36,157 nt of DNA. Source: an uncultured Acidimicrobiales bacterium. GTDB lineage: Bacteria; Actinomycetota; Acidimicrobiia; Acidimicrobiales; SZUA-35. Positions 1 through 7,727 of this stretch are shown piece by piece. The position numbers were made by a program, and so were the translations under genes. The DNA lies in contig CALHCB010000212.1 in NCBI GenBank assembly GCA_937930695.1, forward strand, positions 1 to 36,157. Reading direction: 5' to 3'. Every line of letters starts with the position of its first letter. Position 1 is the stretch's first letter. The notes beneath the pieces are model-generated. The model ran no database searches and had not been told where the DNA came from. It saw nothing but the letters and a program-made list of their open reading frames with translations.

Positions 1-174
1 GGCTACGACACGATGGGCGAGATCTTCGATGCTGGTCTGGTTGTCGACACGTTCCTTGACTACGCCAAGACGTTCGTTGACTACGTCGAGATCGATCGGC
101 AAGGGTCATTGTCCAAAGTGCCGGTCGAACAGTATTCAACACAGAGCTTCGTGCCCCTCCCCGCAGAAAACTGA
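1..174 (+). CDS. C-terminal fragment of an unidentified protein
   Basis: An open frame runs from the first base of the window to a TGA at 172-174, giving 57 residues that end in FVPLPAEN. The segment is rich in acidic and aromatic residues (TFLDYAKTFVDYVEI) and has no cysteine or membrane segment. The start and most of the protein lie outside the window, so I do not assign a family. It reads toward the strong hairpin at 228-268, which fits its being the last gene of a plus-strand transcript. Confidence 0.6.
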   Translation, partial: GYDTMGEIFDAGLVVDTFLDYAKTFVDYVEIDRQGSLSKVPVEQYSTQSFVPLPAEN

Positions 175-227
175 TGCCTGAAAAGAACTGACGGCTGCAG
201 GGAACTCCATGCAGGCCAAAACTTGAA

Positions 228-268
228 CTGGAGGGGCCCAACGTCGTTGCGACGGTGGGCCCCTCCAG
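228..268. terminator. Bidirectional hairpin terminator between convergent genes
   Basis: A perfect 13-bp stem (CTGGAGGGGCCCA at 228-240 with its complement at 256-268) encloses a loop that can itself pair (CGTCG/CGACG). It sits between the stop at 174 on the plus strand and the stop of the FAS1 gene at 299 on the minus strand. The minus-strand exit continues into TTCAAGTTTT, so a Rho-independent signal is more convincing in that direction, but the stem can serve both. Confidence 0.85.
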
Positions 269-298
269 CAGTCTTCGAGGGTCAGAGATGTTCAGTGA

Positions 299-1330
299 TT
301 AGGGGAGGAGAACCTGATCAATGACGTGAACAACACCGTTCTCTGCCTCGAGGTCAGCGGCAACGACTGTTGCTTCGTTGATCTTCACGCCGTCGCTGAG
401 GTCGACGGTGATGTCGCCACCATTCACGGTTGCGACAGCGCCATCAGCGAGGTCCGTGCTGAGAACCTTGCCGGCGACAACGTGGTAGGTCAGGATCGAC
501 GTCAGGGTGTCGGTGTCGGCAAGCAGCTCTTCTGCGGTCAGCCCGAGGTCATCGAGCGCAGTTGCGAATGCCTCATCGGTCGGGGCGAATACCGTGAGCG
601 GACCGGGTCCGGTCAGGGTCTCGACGAGGCCTGCGGCCTCCGCGGCTGCGAGCAGTGTGGTGAACGTTCCGGCCTCTGCTGCAATGTCAACGACGGTTGC
701 GGGCAGAGCCTCTTCCATCGCCTCTTCTTCCATGGCTTCTTCTTCCATCGCATCGTCAGACGGCGGAAGAAGAACGGCATCGATGATGTGGATGACTCCG
801 TTGCTCGCTTCGACATCGGCGGTCACGACGTTGGCGTCATTGATCTTCACGCCATCACTGAGATCGACAGTGATTTCCGCGCCGTTCACGGTCGCAGCCA
901 TCATTCCGTCGCTCAAGTCAGTGCTCAGTACCTCTCCCGCCACAACGTGGTAGGTGAGAATCGCGGTGAGCGTGTCGGTGTCTGCAAGGAGCTCTTCGGC
1001 GGTGAGACCGAGAGCGTCGAGAGCGGTGGCGAATGCCTCATCGGTCGGAGCGAACACCGTGAGAGGGCCTTCGCCCGACAGGGTCTCGACGAGGCCTGCG
1101 GCATCGGCGGCGGCAAGCAGCGTGGTGAAGCTGCCAGCCTCGGTCGCCACATCGACGATCGTGCCGGCTTCTTCCATGGCTTCTTCTTCCATGGCTTCTT
1201 CTTCCGTTGCCTCCGCAGCAACAGTGGTCTCGACTGCTTCGTCGCTTGCGGCGTCATCATCGGCGCATGCGGCCGCGGTCATTGAGAGAGCGAGGGCGAG
1301 CGCTCCGAACTTCTTGGTGTTGCTTGTCAT
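299..1330 (-). CDS. Lipoprotein with two FAS1 (fasciclin) domains
   Basis: The 343-residue product starts with a basic n-region and hydrophobic stretch ending in MTAAAC, a likely lipobox with Cys22 as the lipidated residue. Two FAS1 domains follow, roughly residues 55-190 and 210-343. Each has the GTF/SFTTLLAAA opening, the LTVFAPTDEAF motif and the YHVVAG motif. The tether and the inter-domain linker are built of AMEEE repeats. FAS1 proteins are extracellular adhesion or surface proteins, so this one is probably displayed on the outer face of the membrane. The start is supported by GGAGG about nine bases upstream of ATG. The two domains are nearly identical to each other, which suggests a recent internal duplication. 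The gene appears to be transcribed alone and ends at the hairpin at 228-268. Confidence 0.93.
   Translation of the reverse strand: MTSNTKKFGALALALSMTAAACADDDAASDEAVETTVAAEATEEEAMEEEAMEEAGTIVDVATEAGSFTTLLAAADAAGLVETLSGEGPLTVFAPTDEAFATALDALGLTAEELLADTDTLTAILTYHVVAGEVLSTDLSDGMMAATVNGAEITVDLSDGVKINDANVVTADVEASNGVIHIIDAVLLPPSDDAMEEEAMEEEAMEEALPATVVDIAAEAGTFTTLLAAAEAAGLVETLTGPGPLTVFAPTDEAFATALDDLGLTAEELLADTDTLTSILTYHVVAGKVLSTDLADGAVATVNGGDITVDLSDGVKINEATVVAADLEAENGVVHVIDQVLLP
714..753 (-). repeat. Short tandem repeat encoding the AMEEE linker between the FAS1 domains
   Basis: On the coding strand a 15-base unit (Ala-Met-Glu-Glu-Glu) is repeated about three times between the two FAS1 domains. Copies differ by single bases. 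Length change by whole units keeps the reading frame and would alter only the linker length. Confidence 0.75.
1166..1210 (-). repeat. Second AMEEE-type tandem repeat, N-terminal tether of the FAS1 lipoprotein
   Basis: The same 15-base unit (TTCTTCCATGGCTTC on the plus strand) is repeated between the lipidated N-terminus and the first FAS1 domain. It is more uniform than the copy at 714-753. It gives the protein an acidic, helix-prone spacer next to the membrane anchor. Confidence 0.75.
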
Positions 1331-1482
1331 TTCGATTGTCCTCCGAGAGGGCGACTATGGGGGTTTAGTGATAATTCGATGAGGATGCAGGAATGGATGC
1401 GCGGACTTCACAGATTTGTTCCTCCAGCCGATAGAGACGGGGTCGGGCCAGCCCAGAAATTGGCGAGCACGACCTTCGAACG

Positions 1483-2070
1483 ATGAGCCTCTCTCCCACT
1501 TCCTTTCAACGCTTCGGTCGACTTGTCGCGGGGCTGGCCCTCGTAGCGACGGCCTGTACCCAAGACCCAACGGCAGTACCACCGAGTCGAGATGACGCAA
1601 TTGCCTCGCTCATCGCCGACGGATCTTCAAACGACGTGGCCCAATGCGTCATCGGGCTTTTGTCCGGTTCGGTGGAGCCTGCCGCGGTTCTTGATCCGAG
1701 TCTGCGGTCCGGCAGCGATCAATTGCTGATCGAGGAAGCGACCGTGAATTGCGAGTTGGCATCGGACCTTCTCGCTGACGACGTTGCGCCACCGAGCGAG
1801 CTGGCGTTCGATCTCACACCGCAGATCTACGGAGATGATCCCGTCCTGGATCAGCTTTGGGACAGTTGCGAGGCGGGCGTTGGTGCGGCCTGCGATTCAC
1901 TGTGGCGGCTTGCTCCCATCGGCAGTTCATACGAACGCTTCGGTGTGACCTGTGGTGAACGGTTCGAGGTGCTCGACTGCACCGATCTCGATCTCAGAGA
2001 TCGAGATGCTGGTGGCCTTTCTGATGGGCCCCGCAACGTCAATGAGCCCACGGTTGGCCTCGCAAGCTGA
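1483..2070 (+). CDS. Small predicted lipoprotein, family not recognised
   Basis: The frame encodes 195 residues beginning with a signal sequence that ends in LVATAC, so Cys25 is the probable lipidated residue. The mature part is acidic and contains six further cysteines (for example AQC, VNC, DSC, AAC, VTC and LDC), which suggests disulfides outside the cytoplasm. The segment SSYERFGVTCGERF resembles short C-terminal motifs seen in uncharacterised actinobacterial lipoproteins, but I cannot name a domain. The last part overlaps the longest possible frame of the following regulator, whose real start probably lies after this stop. No clear ribosome-binding site is visible upstream of the ATG. 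Confidence 0.7.
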   Translation: MSLSPTSFQRFGRLVAGLALVATACTQDPTAVPPSRDDAIASLIADGSSNDVAQCVIGLLSGSVEPAAVLDPSLRSGSDQLLIEEATVNCELASDLLADDVAPPSELAFDLTPQIYGDDPVLDQLWDSCEAGVGAACDSLWRLAPIGSSYERFGVTCGERFEVLDCTDLDLRDRDAGGLSDGPRNVNEPTVGLAS

Positions 2071-2155
2071 TTCTGAGCCGAGCGCCGATCTCTCGGATAC
2101 GAAGAATCCCCGAGCAATAGTTGCGAGTTGGCCTGAGCCCCTCCACTCTGGGGGG

Positions 2156-5100
2156 ATGCGCGGGCCATTTCGGGACAGGCCGCCCAGTGTGGCGGGCGAC
2201 GACGTTGTGTTGCGCGTGCGCTTACTCGAGCAGCTTGCGGGTCGATTCGATGCCCGAGTTACCACTCTGATTGGTAGCGGCGGTTTTGGCAAGACCATGG
2301 CGTTGGCTCAAGCGACCGAACAGAACGCAATGGCAGGTCTCGGACGAGATGTCTGGATCGGGTGTGCGCACGGAGACGACCCGAAATCGCTGACGACCAC
2401 GATCGTCGCCGGGCTCAGCGAAAGTTCGGCCGATGGAGTTGCGGCAGCATCTCGACTCGGCCCGACGGAGCAGGTCAGCCAAGCCGTCTGGAGTCTGGCA
2501 CCGGCCGATGTCGCCTTGATCTTCGATGATGTTCACGAACTGGGCAACGATCCCGAGTGTGTCGAGTTCTTGACTTCGCTTGTGAAGGCTCTTCCAACGA
2601 ATGGGCATCTCGTCTTTTCTTCGCGGGAGCAGATTCCGGTGCCTCTCTCGCGGGTTCGGTCCCAGGGGGAGCTGTTGGAAATCGGCCAGGACGATCTGGC
2701 GTTCGACCCGGCTGAGTGTGCGACGTTCCTCGATGTCGCGGGAGTGCACGACGTTGACATCGATGTCGAAGGCCTTCGTTGGCCAGCGCTCGCTCGACTG
2801 CGCGCCGACTCGGGTCTTGACGCCGCGATCGAATACATCTGGGACGAGGTTTTGGCAGGCCTCGATGCAACGAAACGAGAACACCTGGGGGTAATGGCAG
2901 CCTTTCCGTTCGTTGATGACGATCTCGTTCAAGCGGTGACCAGCTCGAACGCCTCGGCGGAGTCACTCTTGGCGGGGCTTCCGTTGGTGGATCGACGGCC
3001 CGATGGCGTGTACAAGATCCACGATCTTTGGCGACCGATCCTGGAAGACGAGGTGTCGCCCTCGCGGCGTCGCGAAGCGTTACAAGCAGGCGCTCGGCGG
3101 CTTCTGGACCGGGGCGACGTTGTTGCTGCCGGTGAGGTGTTTGCCATCGCTGAGGATCCAGAAGGGCTGACCGACACCGCAATTGCCTTGTGCAGTTCGC
3201 CGCTCACGGTGCTGCGAGTCGACGAAGCAACTCGCATTCTGAGGCTCCTTGCCGACGTTGATGTTGACCCTGGGCTCACGAGGGCCATTGAGGCAATCAT
3301 CCACCTCGGCGAGTTTGAGCCTCGGGCTCTTACCACCCTCACCGAAGCGGCTGAGCTTCTGGCCGAAGGGGATCAGCCTCTCCTCGAGATTCACACGCTC
3401 TTCTTGACATCCCAACTGTCGGGTTTGATTCACGGCTTGCCACCGTCGCCCGAACTCATCCCGAGAGCTCGGGAGCTGATGGCATGTGATGATGAGGCAG
3501 CGGCGGCGCTCGCTCGGGCCATGGTTGATCGTTTCGAAATCTGTGAGCTGCTCGTGCAGGGGTTGTCGGACAAGGCGTTGGCTCGCCGTGACGAACTCCG
3601 GCCGTTCGGCGGGCCACGAGCTCGGATGCTGATTGAGACACTGCAAACCGATGCGGGGTGGCCCGAGCTCGTCGGCGACGGATCCTTGGCTGATCTCGGC
3701 GGTTTGGCTGCTTCAGGGGATCTCGAGATTCCGCTCAGTTATGCGCTTTGGATCCGCGGAGAGCTCGATCCTGAACAAGCCCTCGAGGTTGCCCAGAGCC
3801 TGATCGACCTTGTGTCGGTGCAGCGAATGTCGCACCAGACGGTTCTTTTGCTTGGAGTCGTGGCACTCGTCGCGATCGCCGCCGGTGAACCAGAACGGGC
3901 TCGGGCTCTCATCGCCGAGGCGAATGCCGATGCTCCCGATTTCGGTCCACGGCTGATGGGCTTCGTTCGGTCGGCCGAAGCCGCCATTCTTGTGCACGAG
4001 GGCGATGAGTCAGCCGCCCGGGCCGTCTTTGAGGGCTTGGTGGACCAAGTCCCTCTCGGCCAATGGCCGCCGCGGGTCTACCTCCATGTCATGGCACCGC
4101 TCTACATTCTGGTGCCGTCGTCGCGAGAGCTGTTGTCATCAATCAGAACCGGCCCGGCCCTTCGCCTGGTCATCGAGGCCGCGACGGCATTGGTCGATTT
4201 CCGATCGACGGGTAGCACCGATGCAGCTGTGGACCTTGATTGGTCTCGAGTTTCCACGCTGCGAGCCAATCTTTGGCCAGCGCACCTGACCGAGTTGGCG
4301 CTTGCTGCTCGAGAAGGGGGGAGCCGAGACGCCGAGCAAGTTCTCGAACAAATCGTCGGTCAGCGCAGCATTCTCGAGCACCTGGTCAACGATGGTGGAA
4401 AGGTCAAAGAAGCAGCAATCGCGGCCCTCAACGCATTGCCAGTCGGTCCCGGTTTCACGCTCCGGGTCAATGTTCTCGGACAAATGCAGATTCTGCGCGA
4501 TGGCATCGAGATCGACGACAACGACTGGCAACGGAGGGAGAAGGTCCGACTCCTTTTCGCCTACCTGGTCCAACATCCCAGCGTCAGTCGGCGAGACCTT
4601 GCGGCTGCGCTCTGGCCCAACGTTGACATGGACAAGGCATTGGCGAACGTTCGTGCCAATCTCCGATTTTTGTTGCGAGCACTCGAGCCAGATCGCCCAA
4701 CGGGGGCTGATTCCTGGTTCATCGAAACCGAAGGTCGCGTGATCACACTTCGTCGAGATCGATTCGAATTCGATGTCGATGACTTCGATCGGTTGCTCGA
4801 AGGCGCTCGGAAAGCAGATGGGCGGAGTGTCCCGGGTGAGGCACTTGGGCTCTACCAGAACGCCATCGCCATGTTCCGTAGCGACTACCTGGAGGAGAGC
4901 TTCCAGGACCCGTGGGCTGAGTTCGAACGCATTCGATTGCGCTCCGCTGCGGCGTTGGCCTCGACGCGCGTAGCCGAGCTGCTGTTGGCCAAGGGTGAAC
5001 CTGAGATGTCGATCAGCGCAGCGAGTTGGGCACTCGGGTGTGAACCACTGCTCGAACGAGCGCACCGTGGCCGTATCCGAGCCTTTCTCGCTCTGGAGGA

Positions 5101-5224
5101 TCGAAACGCGGCGAGGCATGCAGGTGCGCTGCTGCTTGATGCGGTTATCGATGCGGGAATGGAACTCGAATACGACAGCGTGAAGATGCTGGAGAATCTG
5201 GGGCTCGAGCGTCCCGAGGTTTAG
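2156..5224 (+). CDS. STAND-type NTPase with TPR-like region and C-terminal SARP (wHTH-BTAD) domain
   Basis: Large transcriptional regulator, 1022 residues from the ATG at 2156. Walker A is GSGGFGKT (about residues 40-47) and Walker B is VALIFDD (about 119-125), as in MalT-like STAND ATPases. A long helical, TPR-like region follows. From about residue 767 there is an OmpR-type winged helix (LRVNVLGQMQILRDG and RRDLAAALWPN), then a bacterial transcriptional activator domain to the end. The order is unusual, because SARP domains usually come first. The frame stays open upstream to 1952, but starting at 2156 puts Walker A about 40 residues in, as in MalT, and avoids overlap with the preceding lipoprotein. 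A G-rich stretch directly precedes the ATG. The signal sensed and the target genes are unknown. The stop overlaps the convergent acyltransferase stop by three bases. Confidence 0.87.
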   Translation: MRGPFRDRPPSVAGDDVVLRVRLLEQLAGRFDARVTTLIGSGGFGKTMALAQATEQNAMAGLGRDVWIGCAHGDDPKSLTTTIVAGLSESSADGVAAASRLGPTEQVSQAVWSLAPADVALIFDDVHELGNDPECVEFLTSLVKALPTNGHLVFSSREQIPVPLSRVRSQGELLEIGQDDLAFDPAECATFLDVAGVHDVDIDVEGLRWPALARLRADSGLDAAIEYIWDEVLAGLDATKREHLGVMAAFPFVDDDLVQAVTSSNASAESLLAGLPLVDRRPDGVYKIHDLWRPILEDEVSPSRRREALQAGARRLLDRGDVVAAGEVFAIAEDPEGLTDTAIALCSSPLTVLRVDEATRILRLLADVDVDPGLTRAIEAIIHLGEFEPRALTTLTEAAELLAEGDQPLLEIHTLFLTSQLSGLIHGLPPSPELIPRARELMACDDEAAAALARAMVDRFEICELLVQGLSDKALARRDELRPFGGPRARMLIETLQTDAGWPELVGDGSLADLGGLAASGDLEIPLSYALWIRGELDPEQALEVAQSLIDLVSVQRMSHQTVLLLGVVALVAIAAGEPERARALIAEANADAPDFGPRLMGFVRSAEAAILVHEGDESAARAVFEGLVDQVPLGQWPPRVYLHVMAPLYILVPSSRELLSSIRTGPALRLVIEAATALVDFRSTGSTDAAVDLDWSRVSTLRANLWPAHLTELALAAREGGSRDAEQVLEQIVGQRSILEHLVNDGGKVKEAAIAALNALPVGPGFTLRVNVLGQMQILRDGIEIDDNDWQRREKVRLLFAYLVQHPSVSRRDLAAALWPNVDMDKALANVRANLRFLLRALEPDRPTGADSWFIETEGRVITLRRDRFEFDVDDFDRLLEGARKADGRSVPGEALGLYQNAIAMFRSDYLEESFQDPWAEFERIRLRSAAALASTRVAELLLAKGEPEMSISAASWALGCEPLLERAHRGRIRAFLALEDRNAARHAGALLLDAVIDAGMELEYDSVKMLENLGLERPEV

Positions 5225-6114
5225 AGATCAGGCCAACGCTTCGCAGCGGGGGAGCGGCGCTTTTGGCCGGGCGCAGGACCGAGGGCCCAACGACGCCGCC
5301 ATGCACCAGCGTCGGGGCCGCTGAGGTCCGGGGTCTCGCCAGCGTGAGCACGCTTGCGGGCCTCCCACCAACCTGATCCGAATTCGTCCGCGAGTTCGTT
5401 GATTCGAACTTCGATTCGCTCGGCAAAGCTACGGGCGTCTTCATCGACACCGGGCTTGATCGGCTGGCCAAAGACCACGGCGCATCGACTGCGCTTTGGC
5501 CAGTTCTTGCCCTTGGGGAGAATGCGACCTGTGCCGTCGAGATACGTCGGGATCACCGCGATGTTCGCCCGCTTGGCCACGAACGCTGCGCCAGGTCGAT
5601 GCTTGCGGCTCCAACCGTCGGGGCTGCGGCCACCCTCGGGGAAAATCAGCAGGTTGTCGCCTCGCTTGATGGCGCGTTCTGCGTTCTTGATGGAGAGCTT
5701 GGACAGCTTCGTCCGTTCGATCGGAATGGCTCCGATGAACAACGCCGAGAGCGCTCCCGAAAGACGGCTCTTGAAGAAGTAGTCGGCCCCGCCGAGCGGC
5801 GCCAGGTCTCGGCGCAGATGCGCAGGAATCGTCGCCAGCAACAGTGATGTGTCTGCGTGGCTGTGATGGTTGGCGGCAAAGATCACGGGACCTTTGACGT
5901 CGGTGAGCCGATCAGCACCGACGACTCGTGGCGACCCGTAAATCCGGATCGCCGGTTTCATGAATCCCCACACCGTGGCGCGCCGTACGAGCTTGCCTGC
6001 TGAGCCGGTCGCCCACTCGGTGTCGTAGTGCACACCGGTGCGAGGAGTCGGCACTCGTTTGTCAACGCCCTTGGGAGTTGCAGGAGGGTCGACGATGAAG
6101 CGGAGCCAACGCAT
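5221..6114 (-). CDS. PlsC-family 1-acylglycerol-3-phosphate acyltransferase
   Basis: The 297-residue product carries the HX4D acyltransferase motif (NHHSHADTS, His83 to Asp88) and the FPEGGRS motif (about 158-164) that binds the phosphate of the acceptor. This is the PlsC/LPLAT superfamily, which transfers acyl groups from acyl-CoA or acyl-ACP to a glycerophosphate-type alcohol at the membrane. The frame is open much further upstream, but the ATG at 6114 overlaps the stop of the preceding gene by one base (TGATG), so it is the likely coupled start; the upstream extension is Arg-rich antisense-like sequence. The C-terminus is basic and rich in Pro and Gly. It is the last gene of the operon with the LarA-like protein and the acyl-CoA reductase. 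The exact acceptor cannot be read from the sequence. Confidence 0.92.
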   Translation of the reverse strand: MRWLRFIVDPPATPKGVDKRVPTPRTGVHYDTEWATGSAGKLVRRATVWGFMKPAIRIYGSPRVVGADRLTDVKGPVIFAANHHSHADTSLLLATIPAHLRRDLAPLGGADYFFKSRLSGALSALFIGAIPIERTKLSKLSIKNAERAIKRGDNLLIFPEGGRSPDGWSRKHRPGAAFVAKRANIAVIPTYLDGTGRILPKGKNWPKRSRCAVVFGQPIKPGVDEDARSFAERIEVRINELADEFGSGWWEARKRAHAGETPDLSGPDAGAWRRRWALGPAPGQKRRSPAAKRWPDL

Positions 6115-7727
6115 CAGGTGACGTCCGCCATGAGGATCGGTGGATTGTGGAGGTGCGTCACGGTGGGCTTCGGGCCGACGACATCTTCTGCCATCTCCAA
6201 CGCGTCGTTCAGGGTGGATGCTGGCTTGAATCCGAGGCGGCGAACCGCTCGATTGTCGCCGCCGACCACGATCACGCCTCCAAGATGCTCGAGTGCATGG
6301 CTGCACCAGTACCACATATAGAACGGATGAACGCCGTGATAGGCGTTGCTCGTTCGGTACAGGTGTCGATACCACTCATCTTCAGCGAACTGCTTTTCGT
6401 ACTTGTGGGCCATGACGACTGGGTCGGTCGTGTCTGCCAACACCTGCTCGAAAAAGTCGATGTAGCTGGGGTGATGGACGGGGTGGAATTCCCACGGCGT
6501 CGGATGGCTCATGATGAGCACGCCGCCCTTGCGGACAACGGGCTTGCCTCGATACAGGTTGAAGAAATAGCCGAGTCCCTGCACCGCAACAAGAATCGGA
6601 TTCATGATCGAGTTGACGTTGTAGGGAGAGAGATAGGGGAGACCCATCGTGACGACATCGGTCTGGCCGGCGACCGGAACCAGATGCTGTTTGTAGACCA
6701 TCTCTGTGGTCTTCTTGTGCACGGCCTCAACCTCGCCGGCCTGCACCGAGGTCAGCTCGTAGGGTGCCTTCCAGCTGTGAAAGGCCTTCCGGCGTTGCGG
6801 TGCAGTCATCCGCTTCAGTCCTGCCTGCATCGCACTGAATGACGCACGATCTTTCATGCTCCATTCCCACTCGCGCTTTTGCAGCATGGCGAGCGGACCG
6901 TCGTAGCCAAACATATTGGTGTTGACGGTGGTCTCGATCTGGAAGATTCGCGGACCCTGCGACTTGATGATGTCGCCCTGGCGCCAGTTGGATTTATGGA
7001 GTTCGGAGTTCTCCTGATCCATGAAGCTGGTGGACTTCTTCATGGTTTCGGGATTGTGGTGGCTGCGGACACCGGCGTAACCGGAGAGGCCAGTCGCCGT
7101 GCTCTTCCAACCGCCATCCATGCTCACGAGGTTGATGTTGACGTAGACGACAAGATCGCTCTCTGCCGCCCGGCGCTGCATCTGCACCGTGTCGCCATGA
7201 TCGGTCTCGCCGAGAATGACCATTTCATCAGGGTCTTCGGCGTCGAGGTTGTAGAGCAGCCCGTGTGGAGCGAAGGCTTCGTACACCCGGTCGCCGACCG
7301 CATGACGGAGCTCGGACTCGGTCATGCGTCGATGCAACGCCAGCGCAGCGACGATGTGGACGTCGTCGACGCCGGCCTCTGCGGCCAGATCGAGTACGGC
7401 CTCGATGATGCGCTGGCGTACGTCCGGTCGCTGCATGGGAGGCAGTGGCAACGAGATGTCGTCGAATGCGATCGTCAGCTTCATGCCCGGCGTCAGCAGG
7501 GTGGGCAGCGGGTCTTCGTCGATTGGATTGAGAAGCGCCTGGGTGATCTCGCCGTCGGGGTCTTTGAGCCCGTTCAAGGGCTCGCTGGGATAGATGACGC
7601 GGCTGCGACCGACGGGCAGCTTCTCCATTCGGAAGCCCTCACCATGATGGAAAAGGATGGGCGGAGTCTGTCGATCGACGTCGAGGGTGAACCCCGGTCG
7701 TGGCGATGGACGATTGGCAGGGGCCAT
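6114..7727 (-). CDS. LarA-like protein (nickel-dependent lactate racemase superfamily, DUF2088)
   Basis: The 537-residue protein has the N-terminal DUF2088/LarA signature: FDDISLPLP (about 88-96, corresponding to the DDxxRPxP region) and LHRRMTESEL (His132, corresponding to the HRPMT segment of LarA). LarA enzymes use a nickel-pincer nucleotide to racemise or epimerise 2-hydroxy acids. The protein is about 100 residues longer than classical LarA (roughly 420-430), and several LarA positions are altered: the Arg of RPxP is Leu, and the usual Gly/Lys-rich loop reads GGWKSTATGLSG. No larB, larC or larE is present in the window, so cofactor supply is unproven. The gene abuts the reductase gene (TAA then ATG with no gap) and overlaps the acyltransferase. 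A lactate racemase role should not be assumed, because the context points to lipid or hydroxyacyl chemistry. Confidence 0.85.
   Translation of the reverse strand: MAPANRPSPRPGFTLDVDRQTPPILFHHGEGFRMEKLPVGRSRVIYPSEPLNGLKDPDGEITQALLNPIDEDPLPTLLTPGMKLTIAFDDISLPLPPMQRPDVRQRIIEAVLDLAAEAGVDDVHIVAALALHRRMTESELRHAVGDRVYEAFAPHGLLYNLDAEDPDEMVILGETDHGDTVQMQRRAAESDLVVYVNINLVSMDGGWKSTATGLSGYAGVRSHHNPETMKKSTSFMDQENSELHKSNWRQGDIIKSQGPRIFQIETTVNTNMFGYDGPLAMLQKREWEWSMKDRASFSAMQAGLKRMTAPQRRKAFHSWKAPYELTSVQAGEVEAVHKKTTEMVYKQHLVPVAGQTDVVTMGLPYLSPYNVNSIMNPILVAVQGLGYFFNLYRGKPVVRKGGVLIMSHPTPWEFHPVHHPSYIDFFEQVLADTTDPVVMAHKYEKQFAEDEWYRHLYRTSNAYHGVHPFYMWYWCSHALEHLGGVIVVGGDNRAVRRLGFKPASTLNDALEMAEDVVGPKPTVTHLHNPPILMADVT

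Noticed and set aside
326..1285. 319-codon plus-strand frame opposite the FAS1 gene
   Set aside because: It is antisense to a clear FAS1 lipoprotein with a good ribosome site, and its Cys/Gly/His-rich composition is typical of a mirrored high-GC gene.
6115..6375. N-terminal extension of the PlsC frame to 384 residues
   Set aside because: The extension lies wholly inside the LarA-like gene and is Arg/Pro-rich; the TGATG junction at 6112-6116 marks the coupled start.
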